Shown: positions 32,921 through 40,536, numbered from the stretch's first letter. The stretch is DNA of 42,474 nt from Candidatus Zixiibacteriota bacterium (GCA_030668485.1 DAOUTW010000038.1:1-42474); one strand, 5' to 3'. Notes: generated by a model not told the origin, from the letters alone. Translations and numbers: made by a program.

Positions 32921-34202
32921 ACGAGACAGAATTTTCTACTTCGCCTGTGGGCTTTGCAGTGTCGGGGTTGCACTGGCGGTTATGGGCTACGAATTTGCAT
33001 TGCTATTATTCGTTGCTGCCTATTTGCTCCGTCCTGCACTTCATGAGTTTGGGATTGCCAGGCAATACGCCGATGAACGTCAACTTACTATTCATTCCCG
33101 GTCTGGCAATATCGGATTCATCGTCATAATACTTGCGGCTGCGGGTTTCGCTCTCTGGAAAGCCTCGCGCGGGGAATCGTCCGGCGGGCTGCCAGAGCTG
33201 ATCTTCATCGGCCTCGCTGCCAAGGCAATCACGGGGCTAATAATGGTTGGCGAGTATCGCAAGGCCGGCGTTGTGATAATTAGTGCCGTAGGGGTGTTCC
33301 TCGCGCTGTTCATCATCGCTGAAGGTGGGTTCTCTGTCGCCTCGATATTCGGTATCGTTGTGGGGGGAATCATTGTTGGACTGGGTCAACTCGCACGGAA
33401 ATTCCCAAAGGCAATGGCTTTCCTCCTGGCCGCAGTAGCAACCGGGGCAATCTTCGCTTTCGATCTCTATGATTTTCGGGAAGTAGGTACGGGTTTATGG
33501 TTGCTCTTCATAACGCCAGTAGTAACTGCATCAACCTGCTTGTTTCTGGGAAGAGGCGATCGGGAGGAGGAAGTGTCTCCCAGACTCAGAGCTGGAGTCT
33601 TTGGGACTCTGGGAATAGGCGCGGCAGTGGTCTTTACATTGGCCATGATTTTTGGTGGTCGCAATGAACCAATTACGAGTCGGATGGCAGCTGCACCGGA
33701 TGGGGAAGTGGTAGAATTTCAAGACATTTCCTGTGTAGGCTCGGTCGAATACTACCAGAACGGGAAACTGACGTCATGCACGCTAGGACGCGAAGACACA
33801 CTATCCGGACAGCCGCTTCCAGCCGGTACGGTCGTTCATTTAACCTCCGATGGTTACCTCGACTGGTGCTTTCTCAAGCAGAACACCGAAATCCAGGGAC
33901 ATCTTTGCCGGGGCGAAAAGGACGGATTCATGACTGGTTTTCATCCTAATGGTCAACTGAAGACAGCCTGGCTGGCACAAGATGAAATCATACAGGGGAT
34001 TCCTTGCGCCAAGTTCCAGTTTCTAACTGCTTTGTTGAATTGGGTAGCGGGTTATAAGGACGGCAGTACTGTGTTTTATGAAAACGGACTATTGAGATAC
34101 TGTGAACTCTCGGAAAACTTCACCATTGAAGGGCAGAGATTCAAAAGAGGGGATGCAGTAAGATTCGATAAAGAAGGCAAACTACTAGTGAAGAAGGATT
34201 AA
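32913..34202 (+). CDS. Polytopic membrane protein fused to MORN-like C-terminus
   Basis: GTG at 32913 is preferred over a TTG at 32892 because AGGAGAAGG lies 5 bases before it. This gives 429 residues and an 8-base overlap with the HTH gene, implying translational coupling. Residues about 6-250 contain some nine hydrophobic segments (for example IFYFACGLCSVGVALAVMGY, IGFIVIILAAAGFALW, GLWLLFITPVVTASTCLFLG), with a charged loop EFGIARQYADERQLTIHSRS similar to DUF2178-type proteins. The C-terminal ~170 residues are beta repeats of the MORN/YwqK kind (GSVEYYQNGKLTSCTL, GFMTGFHPNGQLKTAWL, GSTVFYENGLLRYCEL, GDAVRFDKEGKLL). No enzymatic motif is seen. The pairing suggests regulation by the HTH protein, and the MORN-like part may face either side. 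Confidence 0.75.
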   Translation: MFKRDRIFYFACGLCSVGVALAVMGYEFALLLFVAAYLLRPALHEFGIARQYADERQLTIHSRSGNIGFIVIILAAAGFALWKASRGESSGGLPELIFIGLAAKAITGLIMVGEYRKAGVVIISAVGVFLALFIIAEGGFSVASIFGIVVGGIIVGLGQLARKFPKAMAFLLAAVATGAIFAFDLYDFREVGTGLWLLFITPVVTASTCLFLGRGDREEEVSPRLRAGVFGTLGIGAAVVFTLAMIFGGRNEPITSRMAAAPDGEVVEFQDISCVGSVEYYQNGKLTSCTLGREDTLSGQPLPAGTVVHLTSDGYLDWCFLKQNTEIQGHLCRGEKDGFMTGFHPNGQLKTAWLAQDEIIQGIPCAKFQFLTALLNWVAGYKDGSTVFYENGLLRYCELSENFTIEGQRFKRGDAVRFDKEGKLLVKKD

Positions 34203-34374
34203 TTTCCCGATGGTCGGTGCTGATGATCTTAGCCGTAAGCGTGATATAGAGGAGGCGGTTTTTTAACAGACTATTTTAATCGATACTGCAAGTCGATTGT
34301 GGAGAAATAACTAACAACTGATACCGGCGACAATCACAATCAAATTGCCAAATGTTTCACGAAGGAGGTACAAG

Positions 34375-35505
34375 ATGAGACACTCATTCCTGTACATGGG
34401 TGGACTGCGCTCTGCAAAGCGGTTTTCATTGAGTGCAGTGTTATGTGTAGCGGTTATGATCGGGATTCTGTCCTGCGGCGGAATCAATGCCAAAGATATA
34501 TCTCAAACAGCTTTCGATCTGCGATTAAGCGGAAAGGTCGATGAAGCCAAAACACTTCTTGATAATCACCTTGCCGATAATCCTGACGATGCCGCAGCCT
34601 ATTATGAACTTGCCCGACTCCACCTATACACTGTCACCGGCGGCCCCGGCGGAAAAATGGGGTTGCAGGAATCGATCAGTAAATCACTTGAGGCGATAGA
34701 AACCGCTCAGAGAATTGATCCGGACAACGTAATTTACTGCTTCTTTGCCGCCCGTGTTATCTTTATGAATTCATACATGGCGATGCAATCGGGCGATGAG
34801 GATATCAAAGGGCAGGTCAAGAAAATCTGCGATGCTTTTGATGCGGTACTGGAATTGAAACCTGATTATGGCGAAGCGCTGCTCCACCTGGTAGAGATTT
34901 ACGGTGGCCTTCCCGAAGATATGGGAGCCGATAAGGCGAAGGCCGAACAATATGCGAAAAAACTCGAAGAGCATGACGCCATTCTCGGCGCCAAAGCTCG
35001 CGCCATACTTATGCCGGAAGATGCTGACCTGATAGATTTCTGGAAGAAGATTGTAGAAAAACATCAGGGTAATGCCGCCGCTCTGGAAGCGCTGGGCAAA
35101 GTATACCTGCGCGAAGGCAAGACTGAAGAAGGAATAAAGTACATGGAACAGGCCTTTGAGGCTGACCCCTCACAGACGCTTTTACTGCTTGACATGGCCC
35201 GGTATTATATGATGTCAGCCCGCCGGGACGTCTCGTTGAAGGAAACCATGCTTTCCCTGACCGAGAAGGCGATCAATCGTTATCTCGCAACCGACCCAAT
35301 TGCCCCCATCGAAGCCTACTCAATCGGACTTCTGGCCAAGATAAAGTATTGGACCGACAGCAAAGAAGACGGCAAGAAGCTGGAGGCTGAAGCCGAAAAG
35401 ATTGATATGTATTTTTCGAGGGCTTCGGCCATACCGGGTTCGGCATTGTTTGTAGCGCCGGGAGAGGAATCACATCACCATACCTATATGTTCCAACCGT
35501 TTTAG
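34375..35505 (+). CDS. TPR-containing lipoprotein
   Basis: The start at 34375 has GAAGGAGGT five bases upstream; the open frame extends ten codons further without one. This gives 376 residues. The N-terminus has a lipobox (GILSC with a following Gly). TPR units include SGKVDEAKTLLDNHLADNPD, DAAAYYELARLHLYTV, AIETAQRIDPDNVIYCFFAA, AAALEALGKVYLREGKTEEG and IKYMEQAFEADPSQTL-type blocks. It is probably attached to the outer membrane facing the periplasm. The C-terminal end EESHHHTYMFQPF has three consecutive His near the end, possibly a metal-binding tail. A REP-like hairpin lies 39 bases after the stop, and the next gene is convergent. Confidence 0.82.
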   Translation: MRHSFLYMGGLRSAKRFSLSAVLCVAVMIGILSCGGINAKDISQTAFDLRLSGKVDEAKTLLDNHLADNPDDAAAYYELARLHLYTVTGGPGGKMGLQESISKSLEAIETAQRIDPDNVIYCFFAARVIFMNSYMAMQSGDEDIKGQVKKICDAFDAVLELKPDYGEALLHLVEIYGGLPEDMGADKAKAEQYAKKLEEHDAILGAKARAILMPEDADLIDFWKKIVEKHQGNAAALEALGKVYLREGKTEEGIKYMEQAFEADPSQTLLLLDMARYYMMSARRDVSLKETMLSLTEKAINRYLATDPIAPIEAYSIGLLAKIKYWTDSKEDGKKLEAEAEKIDMYFSRASAIPGSALFVAPGEESHHHTYMFQPF

Positions 35506-35543
35506 AGCGCTTGATAAACCCGGATGATAACATTTATATTGTT

Positions 35544-35570
35544 GCGCGGCAGATATCAAATCTGCCGCGC
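35544..35570. repeat. REP-like hairpin, family B copy 1
   Basis: GCGCGGCAGAT (35544-35554) pairs perfectly with ATCTGCCGCGC (35560-35570) around ATCAA, then GAT follows. Related elements lie at 39910-39944 and 40537-40567 (shared gatcgtgcggc or gccgcgcgat). No T-run is present. It lies between convergent genes. Confidence 0.55.
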
Positions 35571-35618
35571 GATGGAGGGAAGGGCAAGGCAGAATCAGCT
35601 ATCCTGCCTCAATCTTAG

Positions 35619-36482
35619 CTAAGGTTTTGACTTCACTCTTTGATGCACCTCACTAATGAGTTCTCTCAGTAATGCCTCATCACCGCTTTCAACCATCGCT
35701 TTGATCTCTTGAAGCCGATCCATCATCTCATCGACGACCGTCGAAATATTTCCCTGATTGGTAAGAAACATATCAAGAGTCAGGTCAGGTGATGATGCTG
35801 CCACCCGGGTTGCGCTGTGGAAACTCCCCGCCGCCATTTCTCGAAGTTTTTCATCAGACTTTTCCCAGTTCGATGCCGTACCCATCAGAGCCAGCGACAG
35901 CACATACGGCAAATGACTGGTCAGGGCGATCAGACGATCATGCTCTTCAGCCGCCATTAAAAGCGGTTTGGCCTCCAGAGCGTTCAATAGCTCCATTATT
36001 GTCTTTTGCCAATCGCGGTCGCTGCCTGCCATCGGCGTCAGTATAAATTTGCGTCCGCGAAAAAGCCCCGGTTGGGCGGAGGCAAGACCGATATTCTCCG
36101 TACCGGCCATCGGATGCCCGCCAAAATAATTGACCGGTCGCCCACATTGCCGAACTGTCCGCAGAATCTCGGTTTTGGTCCCCGCCATATCCAGAATGGC
36201 CGCCGAACTATCAATGGCCGCACATACTTCGGGTATCATCTTAACTATCTCCCGGATTGGCGCGGCCAGAATCACCAGGTTGGAGTATTTTACCGCCTCA
36301 TCCAAAGAATCAACCACCTCATGCACCACTTTGCGTTCGACAGCCTTTTTGGCCACGGCAGGATTCTTGTCGAATCCTGAAACCCAGGCCGCCAATTTCT
36401 TATCGACCAGGTCGATTCCGATCGACCCTCCGATCTGGCCGAGTCCGACAATCAGGATTTTGAGATCTTCCAGTTTCCTCAT
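35619..36482 (-). CDS. tyrA: Prephenate dehydrogenase
   Basis: The product has 287 residues and oxidatively decarboxylates prephenate to 4-hydroxyphenylpyruvate for Tyr synthesis, in the cytoplasm. The N-terminal Rossmann motif is [29 protein letters not shown] carries the catalytic His region, and [13 protein letters not shown] holds the conserved His/Pro segment. It is the stand-alone dehydrogenase form without fused chorismate mutase or ACT domain, which fits a separate chorismate mutase gene in the operon. The start codon overlaps the aroF stop by 4 bases. It is the last gene of aroH-aroF-tyrA, and its expression is set by the Tyr attenuator at 37908-38142. Confidence 0.92.
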   Translation of the reverse strand: MRKLEDLKILIVGLGQIGGSIGIDLVDKKLAAWVSGFDKNPAVAKKAVERKVVHEVVDSLDEAVKYSNLVILAAPIREIVKMIPEVCAAIDSSAAILDMAGTKTEILRTVRQCGRPVNYFGGHPMAGTENIGLASAQPGLFRGRKFILTPMAGSDRDWQKTIMELLNALEAKPLLMAAEEHDRLIALTSHLPYVLSLALMGTASNWEKSDEKLREMAAGSFHSATRVAASSPDLTLDMFLTNQGNISTVVDEMMDRLQEIKAMVESGDEALLRELISEVHQRVKSKP

Positions 36483-37492
36483 AGTTCTTTTCCCACAGCT
36501 TGGGCGATTTTGCTCAGATCACCCATCAAGCCCTCGAACTCCTCCGGTCGCAAACTTTGCAGACCATCCGACAGGGCTTCTTCGGGTTTGGGATGAACCT
36601 CTATAATCAGACCGTCGGCTCCGGCAGCCAATGCGCATGCGGACATCGGAGCTACCAATTCCCTCTGCCCGGTAGCGTGGCTGGGATCGACAATCACCGG
36701 CAAATGGCTGAGATTCTTCAGCAACGGGACCGCCGAAATATCAAGAGTATTGCGGGTATAGGTTTCAAAGCTGCGTATCCCCCGTTCGCAGAGGATAACA
36801 TTCGGATTGCCGTTGGCCAGAATATATTCCGCCGACATTAATAGTTCCTCGATGGTCGACATCATCCCTCGTTTGAGCAGCACCGGTCGTATCGACTTGC
36901 CGACCGCCTCCAGTAGAGAGTAGTTCTGCATATTTCGGGCTCCGACCTGGAGAATATCGGCGTAGGAGGTTACCAGTTCGACATCACGTGGCGAGACCAC
37001 CTCGGTTACAACACCGAGGCCGAAAGCATCCCCCGCTTCGCGCAGAATTTCCAGACCCTTTTCCTTGAGACCCTGAAAACTGTATGGCGAGGTACGCGGT
37101 TTGAAGGCTCCGCCGCGGAGGATTTTCGCTCCCGATTTAGCCACCGCCTCGGCGGCGGCCATAGTCTGCTCATGACTTTCGACAGCACACGGTCCGGCCA
37201 TGATGACTATTTCGCGTCCGCCGATTTTAACTCCATTAACGTCGATAACCGTTCTTTCCTTTTTGAATTCCTGGCTGGCCAGCTTGAACGGTTTCAGAAT
37301 CGGAACGACATTTTCCACTCCCGGCATGACCATGAATACCTGAGGATCGACTTTTTTGCCATTTCCGACAACGCCGACAATCGTCCGTCTCTCTCCTCGG
37401 GACAGATGCGGCGCAAAACCGAGTTCTTCCACTTTTCCGACAATACCTTCAATCTGCGCCTCGACAGCGTCCGATTTCATGATGATAATCAT
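36479..37492 (-). CDS. aroF: 3-deoxy-7-phosphoheptulonate synthase (DAHP synthase, type I beta)
   Basis: The product has 337 residues and condenses phosphoenolpyruvate with erythrose 4-phosphate, the first step of the shikimate pathway. Residues 1-70 form the ferredoxin-like N-terminal domain of the B. subtilis/Thermotoga type, often involved in feedback inhibition. Core motifs follow: [75 protein letters not shown] and [15 protein letters not shown]. It overlaps chorismate mutase by 4 bases upstream and tyrA by 4 downstream, consistent with translational coupling. Co-regulating this entry enzyme with the Tyr branch suits a Tyr-sensing leader. The symbol follows common usage; aroG or aroA would also be found for this enzyme class. 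Confidence 0.95.
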   Translation of the reverse strand: MIIIMKSDAVEAQIEGIVGKVEELGFAPHLSRGERRTIVGVVGNGKKVDPQVFMVMPGVENVVPILKPFKLASQEFKKERTVIDVNGVKIGGREIVIMAGPCAVESHEQTMAAAEAVAKSGAKILRGGAFKPRTSPYSFQGLKEKGLEILREAGDAFGLGVVTEVVSPRDVELVTSYADILQVGARNMQNYSLLEAVGKSIRPVLLKRGMMSTIEELLMSAEYILANGNPNVILCERGIRSFETYTRNTLDISAVPLLKNLSHLPVIVDPSHATGQRELVAPMSACALAAGADGLIIEVHPKPEEALSDGLQSLRPEEFEGLMGDLSKIAQAVGKEL

Positions 37493-37869
37493 TGGTCTGT
37501 ACCTCCGTTCAAATCGGGTCTCAATTTCCTGGTTTCCCCCAAATATCGATGATTTATCTCGGTCTGGGATTTAACGGTATTGACATGCAGCAAAACCCTG
37601 ATCACCCGTGTCATCCCACCGGGGACATCCATCTCCCGAGCGCATAACAGCGGTACCGAAGTCCAGCCCAGGTCGCGGGCGGCATAAGCCGGGTAATCGG
37701 CGTCGAGATCGACGGTAGCGGTGAAGAAAATACTGGCGATATCATCGACCACGATTTCGTTGGCGTCGATAATTTCCTTGAGGAGTATTCGGGTCGCCTT
37801 GAAAATCGAGTCATTGGTATTATCATCGACCCGAATAGCGCCCCTGATTCCACGTGTTTTGCTGGTCAT
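37489..37869 (-). CDS. aroH: Chorismate mutase, AroH type
   Basis: The product has 126 residues, normal for the trimeric B. subtilis AroH class. It converts chorismate to prephenate. Active-site positions of AroH are matched: Arg in TRGIRGAI (Arg7 equivalent), [18 protein letters not shown] (Cys75, Glu78 and Arg90 equivalents) and Tyr in [21 protein letters not shown] five bases before the ATG gives a strong ribosome site. It is the first gene of the operon; the attenuator terminator ends about 38 bases upstream, so reading through that hairpin decides whether the operon is expressed. Confidence 0.93.
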   Translation of the reverse strand: MTSKTRGIRGAIRVDDNTNDSIFKATRILLKEIIDANEIVVDDIASIFFTATVDLDADYPAYAARDLGWTSVPLLCAREMDVPGGMTRVIRVLLHVNTVKSQTEINHRYLGETRKLRPDLNGGTDQ

Positions 37870-37907
37870 GTTCTCACCTCGGCATCAAAAATTCCGGTTT
37901 ATGGCAC

Positions 37908-37942
37908 AAAAAAAGCCCGCCATCGTCTGCCGATGGCGGGCT
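37908..37942 (-). terminator. Attenuator terminator of the aroH-aroF-tyrA operon
   Basis: AGCCCGCCATCG (37931-37942 read on minus) pairs perfectly over 12 bp with CGATGGCGGGCT (37914-37925) around a 5-base loop, and is followed by T7 on the minus strand. It lies inside the operon leader, after the Tyr-rich leader peptide and before aroH. Its 5' arm is also complementary (11 perfect pairs plus one G-U) to the antiterminator segment at 37990-38001. Confidence 0.92.
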
Positions 37943-37964
37943 TATAAAAATTTTTCCAATTCGA

Positions 37965-38087
37965 CTATCTCATTGAGGAAAACTCCGCAAGCCCACCATC
38001 GTTTTGGCGGTTATAATAATAGTAATATCGGTAATAACGGGAACCGTAACCGGGTTGGAAACCTATGTGGTGGGCATACATATTCAT
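37965..38087 (-). CDS. Tyrosine-rich leader peptide of the aro/tyr operon
   Basis: The 40-codon frame is too small for general ORF calling. It starts at an ATG preceded by TGAGGA (spacing 8). It contains nine Tyr codons: positions 4, 14, 18, 19 and 21-25, so seven of eight codons at 18-25 are Tyr. Two Phe codons lie at 10 and 36. The stop codon TAG is at 37965-37967. A ribosome stalled on the Tyr run would leave segment 2 (codons 29-33) free to form the antiterminator; a ribosome that reaches the stop covers it. The peptide itself is presumably not functional. The pattern is that of pheA or trp leaders, with Tyr as the sensed amino acid. Confidence 0.9.
   Translation of the reverse strand: MNMYAHHIGFQPGYGSRYYRYYYYYNRQNDGGLAEFSSMR
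37990..38075 (-). promoter_or_regulatory. Antiterminator and protector segments of the Tyr attenuator
   Basis: Segment 1 is GCCCACCA at codons 5-7 of the leader (38068-38075). It can pair over 8 bp with segment 2, CGATGGTGGGCT (37990-38001). Segment 2 can instead pair over 12 positions (one G-U) with segment 3, the 5' arm of the terminator (37931-37942). Segment 3 otherwise pairs with segment 4 (37914-37925) to terminate. The 1:2, 2:3 and 3:4 alternatives are the standard amino-acid attenuation logic. Confidence 0.88.
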
Positions 38088-38114
38088 GCTTATCGAATCC
38101 TCAATGATAAAAAT

Positions 38115-38142
38115 AGTATACCATAAAAGTCCATTTTGTCAA
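38115..38142 (-). promoter_or_regulatory. Promoter of the attenuated aroH-aroF-tyrA operon
   Basis: On the minus strand TTGACA (38137-38142) is perfect and is followed after 16 bases by TATACT (38115-38120, 5 of 6). TGG immediately before the -10 adds an extended -10. It is 46 bases past the stop of the DUF362 gene, so the operon is transcribed independently. Confidence 0.88.
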
Positions 38143-38187
38143 GCCCTAATACTGTATTTAATGGACTTGAATGCAAGAAAATCTCGT

Positions 38188-39261
38188 TTATCCCATCTCG
38201 ATCTTCACCAAATCGATCATTTCCGGATTGCTATTGCCCAGCCCCAGATTATCCGACAACCCCAGGTGGGTGGCGCGAGGTTCAACCGGTTGCATATCTT
38301 CGGCAATCCGTTTCTCATCCAGAAGTTTCATCAGGACCCAGTCAACGGCAACCGGATCGGTACCGATCACAATCCCGCCATATGGCCAGAAATAATCACG
38401 GCGCCAACGTGGTCCCCCATTATAGGCACCAAGCAGTATATCCGCGATAATCAGCTTCTGTTTTTTGCGAATTACGGGAATGTTATTTATTTCCGGGATA
38501 CCGGGGTTGGTGCAGCCGTTATCATGAAACTCGCTCGGATTATCTATCGATCCGTAGTGGTTTTTCATGCAACCGGTAACACCTGATGAGGAATGATCCT
38601 TCAGAACCGGGACATTTATCAAGGAGTCACAGACTTCAGTTAGCAGACGGCTGACATGAGTGCTTTTCTCTCCTACCGGTGTCAATTCCGAACTGTAGCC
38701 TATTCCGCCCGGTTCCCGCCGTGCTTTTTTGGTCCCCATCAAGCGGACGCCCTTGAGGCCGTCCGGTTGATCATAGCGGGCATTGTAAACTTCCGCCTCG
38801 CTTCGATCCCAGATCACGAAATTTTCGTTTTTGATACCTGCTTTGTTGCAGCCCGATATTATTGCCAGTGCCAAGGAAGGATAATGAGAAATCCAGTCGG
38901 TCTTTGTAAAATCCTTCAACATGTTGGCATTAACTTTCAGACCAATGATCTCTTCAGGTGTAAATATTTCCTGCCAGGCATCGATTATCGTACTTTTATC
39001 GGTAAATGTCGTGATTGCTCGGTCGACCATCTCCTGCAAAAGTGGTAGATGAATCTTGCCTGTTCCGTCAATCACTTTCGGATTACGGATTAGCACTACT
39101 TTGCTCTTCGATTTAATAACCGGTGTCCCCGCAAAGGCATCAAAGGTTGAGACCATTGATCCGGTGAGAGAAATGCCCACAGCGCCCATGGCTGATTTTT
39201 TTAAAAATTCTCGCCGCGAAAGCGGTCTTGACAACTCCGGTTTTTGCTGTTTGGCATTCAT
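38188..39261 (-). CDS. DUF362-family protein with Tat signal
   Basis: The product has 357 residues. The twin-arginine motif SRREFLKKSA with a following hydrophobic stretch (GAVGISLTGSMVSTF) marks a Tat signal, so the protein is exported folded. The body matches DUF362 (an [FeS]-protein related family): VVLIRNPKVIDGTGKIH, IGLKVNANML, LINVPVLKDHSSSGVTGCMKNHYG, and IVIGTDPVAVDWV are typical blocks. There is no visible 4Fe-4S CxxCxxC cluster in this copy, unlike fused DUF362-ferredoxin proteins. AAGGA lies about 7 bases upstream of the ATG. Function is unknown. It is located between the Tyr operon and the Trp leader but is not part of either transcript. Confidence 0.85.
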   Translation of the reverse strand: MNAKQQKPELSRPLSRREFLKKSAMGAVGISLTGSMVSTFDAFAGTPVIKSKSKVVLIRNPKVIDGTGKIHLPLLQEMVDRAITTFTDKSTIIDAWQEIFTPEEIIGLKVNANMLKDFTKTDWISHYPSLALAIISGCNKAGIKNENFVIWDRSEAEVYNARYDQPDGLKGVRLMGTKKARREPGGIGYSSELTPVGEKSTHVSRLLTEVCDSLINVPVLKDHSSSGVTGCMKNHYGSIDNPSEFHDNGCTNPGIPEINNIPVIRKKQKLIIADILLGAYNGGPRWRRDYFWPYGGIVIGTDPVAVDWVLMKLLDEKRIAEDMQPVEPRATHLGLSDNLGLGNSNPEMIDLVKIEMG

Positions 39262-39410
39262 AGATATGTCCTTTTATCGATTGATAATTTTATAAGGATT
39301 TTTGTCAAAGAGGCAAGTTGTGTAGTCGTGCTCTTATTTATAATAGTCGATCACCGTGTCAGTTCCAACCACAAAAAGCGGTTATATCGTACCTTAACCC
39401 TATTTTCCGC

Positions 39411-39438
39411 TTGCATCATTTCAATTATGTATTATAAT
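39411..39438 (+). promoter_or_regulatory. Promoter of the Trp-leader transcript
   Basis: TTGCAT (39411-39416, 4 of 6) and TATAAT (39433-39438, perfect) are separated by 16 bases. The Shine-Dalgarno AGGAG follows at 39450-39454, so the 5' leader would be very short. Confidence 0.8.
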
Positions 39439-39461
39439 GAATATAGATTAGGAGACTATTT

Positions 39462-39560
39462 ATGTCGTTGTTCGCCCCCATAACTCTTGCCATATCAATT
39501 CTCTTTTGGTGGTGGTATACCTGTCAGTGGCGGTGGGCGAATATCCCTCTTTCGTTATAA
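39462..39560 (+). CDS. Tryptophan-rich leader peptide
   Basis: The 32-codon frame begins at an ATG with AGGAG seven bases upstream and ends in TAA at 39558-39560. It contains five Trp codons: three consecutive (codons 16-18, 39507-39515), then 23 and 25 (LFWWWYTCQWRW). This density of a rare amino acid in a tiny, ribosome-site-equipped frame followed by a terminator is diagnostic of trp-type attenuation leaders. A ribosome stalled at codons 16-18 leaves segment 2 free. The gene it precedes (39638) is not a recognised trp gene. Confidence 0.88.
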   Translation: MSLFAPITLAISILFWWWYTCQWRWANIPLSL

Positions 39561-39593
39561 CTCCTGTTAAAACAAGAAGATAATTCACCCGCC
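39471..39593 (+). promoter_or_regulatory. Alternative pairing segments of the Trp attenuator
   Basis: Segment 1, TTCGCCC (39471-39477), pairs over 7 bp with GGGCGAA within segment 2. Segment 2, GGTGGGCGAAT (39532-39542), pairs with segment 3, ATTCACCCGCC (39583-39593), over 11 positions with one mismatch and one G-U. Segment 3 contains the 5' arm of the terminator. The Trp codons lie between segments 1 and 2. Confidence 0.82.
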
Positions 39594-39609
39594 CCAGGCG
39601 GGTTTTTTT
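39587..39609 (+). terminator. Attenuator terminator following the Trp leader
   Basis: ACCCGCC (39587-39593) pairs with GGCGGGT (39597-39603) around CCA and is followed by a T-run to 39609. It lies 27 bases after the leader stop codon and 28 bases before the 39638 start. Confidence 0.9.
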
Positions 39610-39637
39610 ATGCCTGTAATTACAGATGGAGAAGGTT

Positions 39638-39895
39638 ATGAACAAGAAAAGCGTTCCTTCCGACAGAAAAAACTCTAACAAAGGCGCTATGCCGACGCCG
39701 GAATTGTTGCAGACCGTCGAGATGACAATCCGGAAGGCGATCAAGGAAAAGAAAGAGGGCGATGTGAAGGTGATTGTCTTCATTCTCAACGAACACGGTT
39801 TGCTGGATATGCAGGCGTATCAGACAAACCATCAGGGAAACATTGAAAAGGAGTCCAACCAGGGACAAAATTATTCCTTTGGAGTTGCCTGTTAA
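39638..39895 (+). CDS. Small uncharacterised protein under Trp-type attenuation
   Basis: ATG 39638 is preferred because GGAGAAGG lies immediately upstream and includes an earlier in-frame ATG (39626). This gives 85 residues: a basic, Ser/Asn-rich N-terminus (NKKSVPSDRKNSNKGAMPTP), one amphipathic helix and strand (LLQTVEMTIRKAIKEKKEGD, VKVIVFILNEHG) and a polar tail ending in GVAC. It contains no tryptophan, so it could still be made when Trp is limiting. I do not recognise the family, and it has no signal peptide. It is the first gene after the Trp attenuator and would be induced when Trp-tRNA is scarce. Another small gene lies 265 bases downstream. Confidence 0.65.
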   Translation: MNKKSVPSDRKNSNKGAMPTPELLQTVEMTIRKAIKEKKEGDVKVIVFILNEHGLLDMQAYQTNHQGNIEKESNQGQNYSFGVAC

Positions 39896-39909
39896 TCTGG
39901 GGAGTGCAT

Positions 39910-39944
39910 GATCGTGCGGCGGCACTGCAAGTCCGCCGCGCGAT
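39910..39944. repeat. REP-like hairpin, family B copy 2
   Basis: GCGGCGG (39916-39922) pairs with CCGCCGC (39933-39939), flanked by gatcgt on the left and gcgat on the right. The flanks match the element at 40537-40567 on the left and the one at 35544-35573 on the right. Confidence 0.5.
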
Positions 39945-40160
39945 ACATTATCCGGAGATACCAGGTGGTGATGTGATGGATGAGATAAGTTATGTGCAAA
40001 ATATTACAACATCATGCAGATGATGCGAACCGGTGCATTATGCGGAACAGAAACGATAGAACTATTGTTATAGTGTATAGAAAGACAATAGATCTATACG
40101 CACGTGCCATACAGCATCGATGCATGACCCCTCACTGAACACGTTTGGAGGTGATTATGC

Positions 40161-40481
40161 ATGCAGTACAACGTAGACAAAGCTCTTAAGTCGTACCACA
40201 ACGTCAGAACCATGCTAAAAAAGATCCCGAGGCAACTGTGGTATATTTTTCTCCCCGATACGATCGGCGGTCTGCATGCTCTTGAGAGCAGTGTTATGGC
40301 CTTGCGCCCTCGTGAAGTCGATCGTCAGAAGGTAATGGCCATTCAGCTCACATGTAATTTTCCCCTGCGGCCCAATGCACCTTTGCATGAGATAGCGGCC
40401 AGACTTAAGATTCTGAAACTTAAGAAGAGCGGGTTCGGGAATAGTAAAGAGGACGGCTCCGACGTTGCCGATTCACAATGA
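40161..40481 (+). CDS. Small uncharacterised protein, paralogue of the 16308 gene
   Basis: The product has 106 residues. ATG 40161 has GGAGGT eight bases upstream; the nearby ATG at 40157 is out of frame. It shares with 16308-16661 the blocks ML..IP..LWYIFLPD, GL.(M/A)LES, R..VMAIQ..C.FPLRPN.PL and KxLxLK, while N- and C-termini diverge. No transmembrane segment or known enzymatic motif is present. It lies 265 bases after the 39638 gene with no terminator I can see between them, so it may be in the Trp-attenuated transcript, but the spacing also allows a separate promoter. I do not know its function. Confidence 0.75.
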   Translation: MQYNVDKALKSYHNVRTMLKKIPRQLWYIFLPDTIGGLHALESSVMALRPREVDRQKVMAIQLTCNFPLRPNAPLHEIAARLKILKLKKSGFGNSKEDGSDVADSQ

Positions 40482-40536
40482 GTGACATCCCGGTGGTCGA
40501 GTCATGAGCTGTCTTGACAAATGAATCTAAACTATT

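Noticed and set aside
37908-38142. T-box riboswitch as the explanation for Tyr control
   Set aside because: No T-box specifier stem or T-box sequence is visible, whereas a Tyr-rich leader peptide with alternative hairpins is.
38065-38586. 173-codon plus-strand frame across the Tyr leader and DUF362 end
   Set aside because: It is antisense to both and has no ribosome site.
39460-39789. 109-codon minus frame opposite the Trp leader and 39638 gene
   Set aside because: The plus strand has a promoter, ribosome sites, a leader and a terminator in a coherent order; the minus frame has none.
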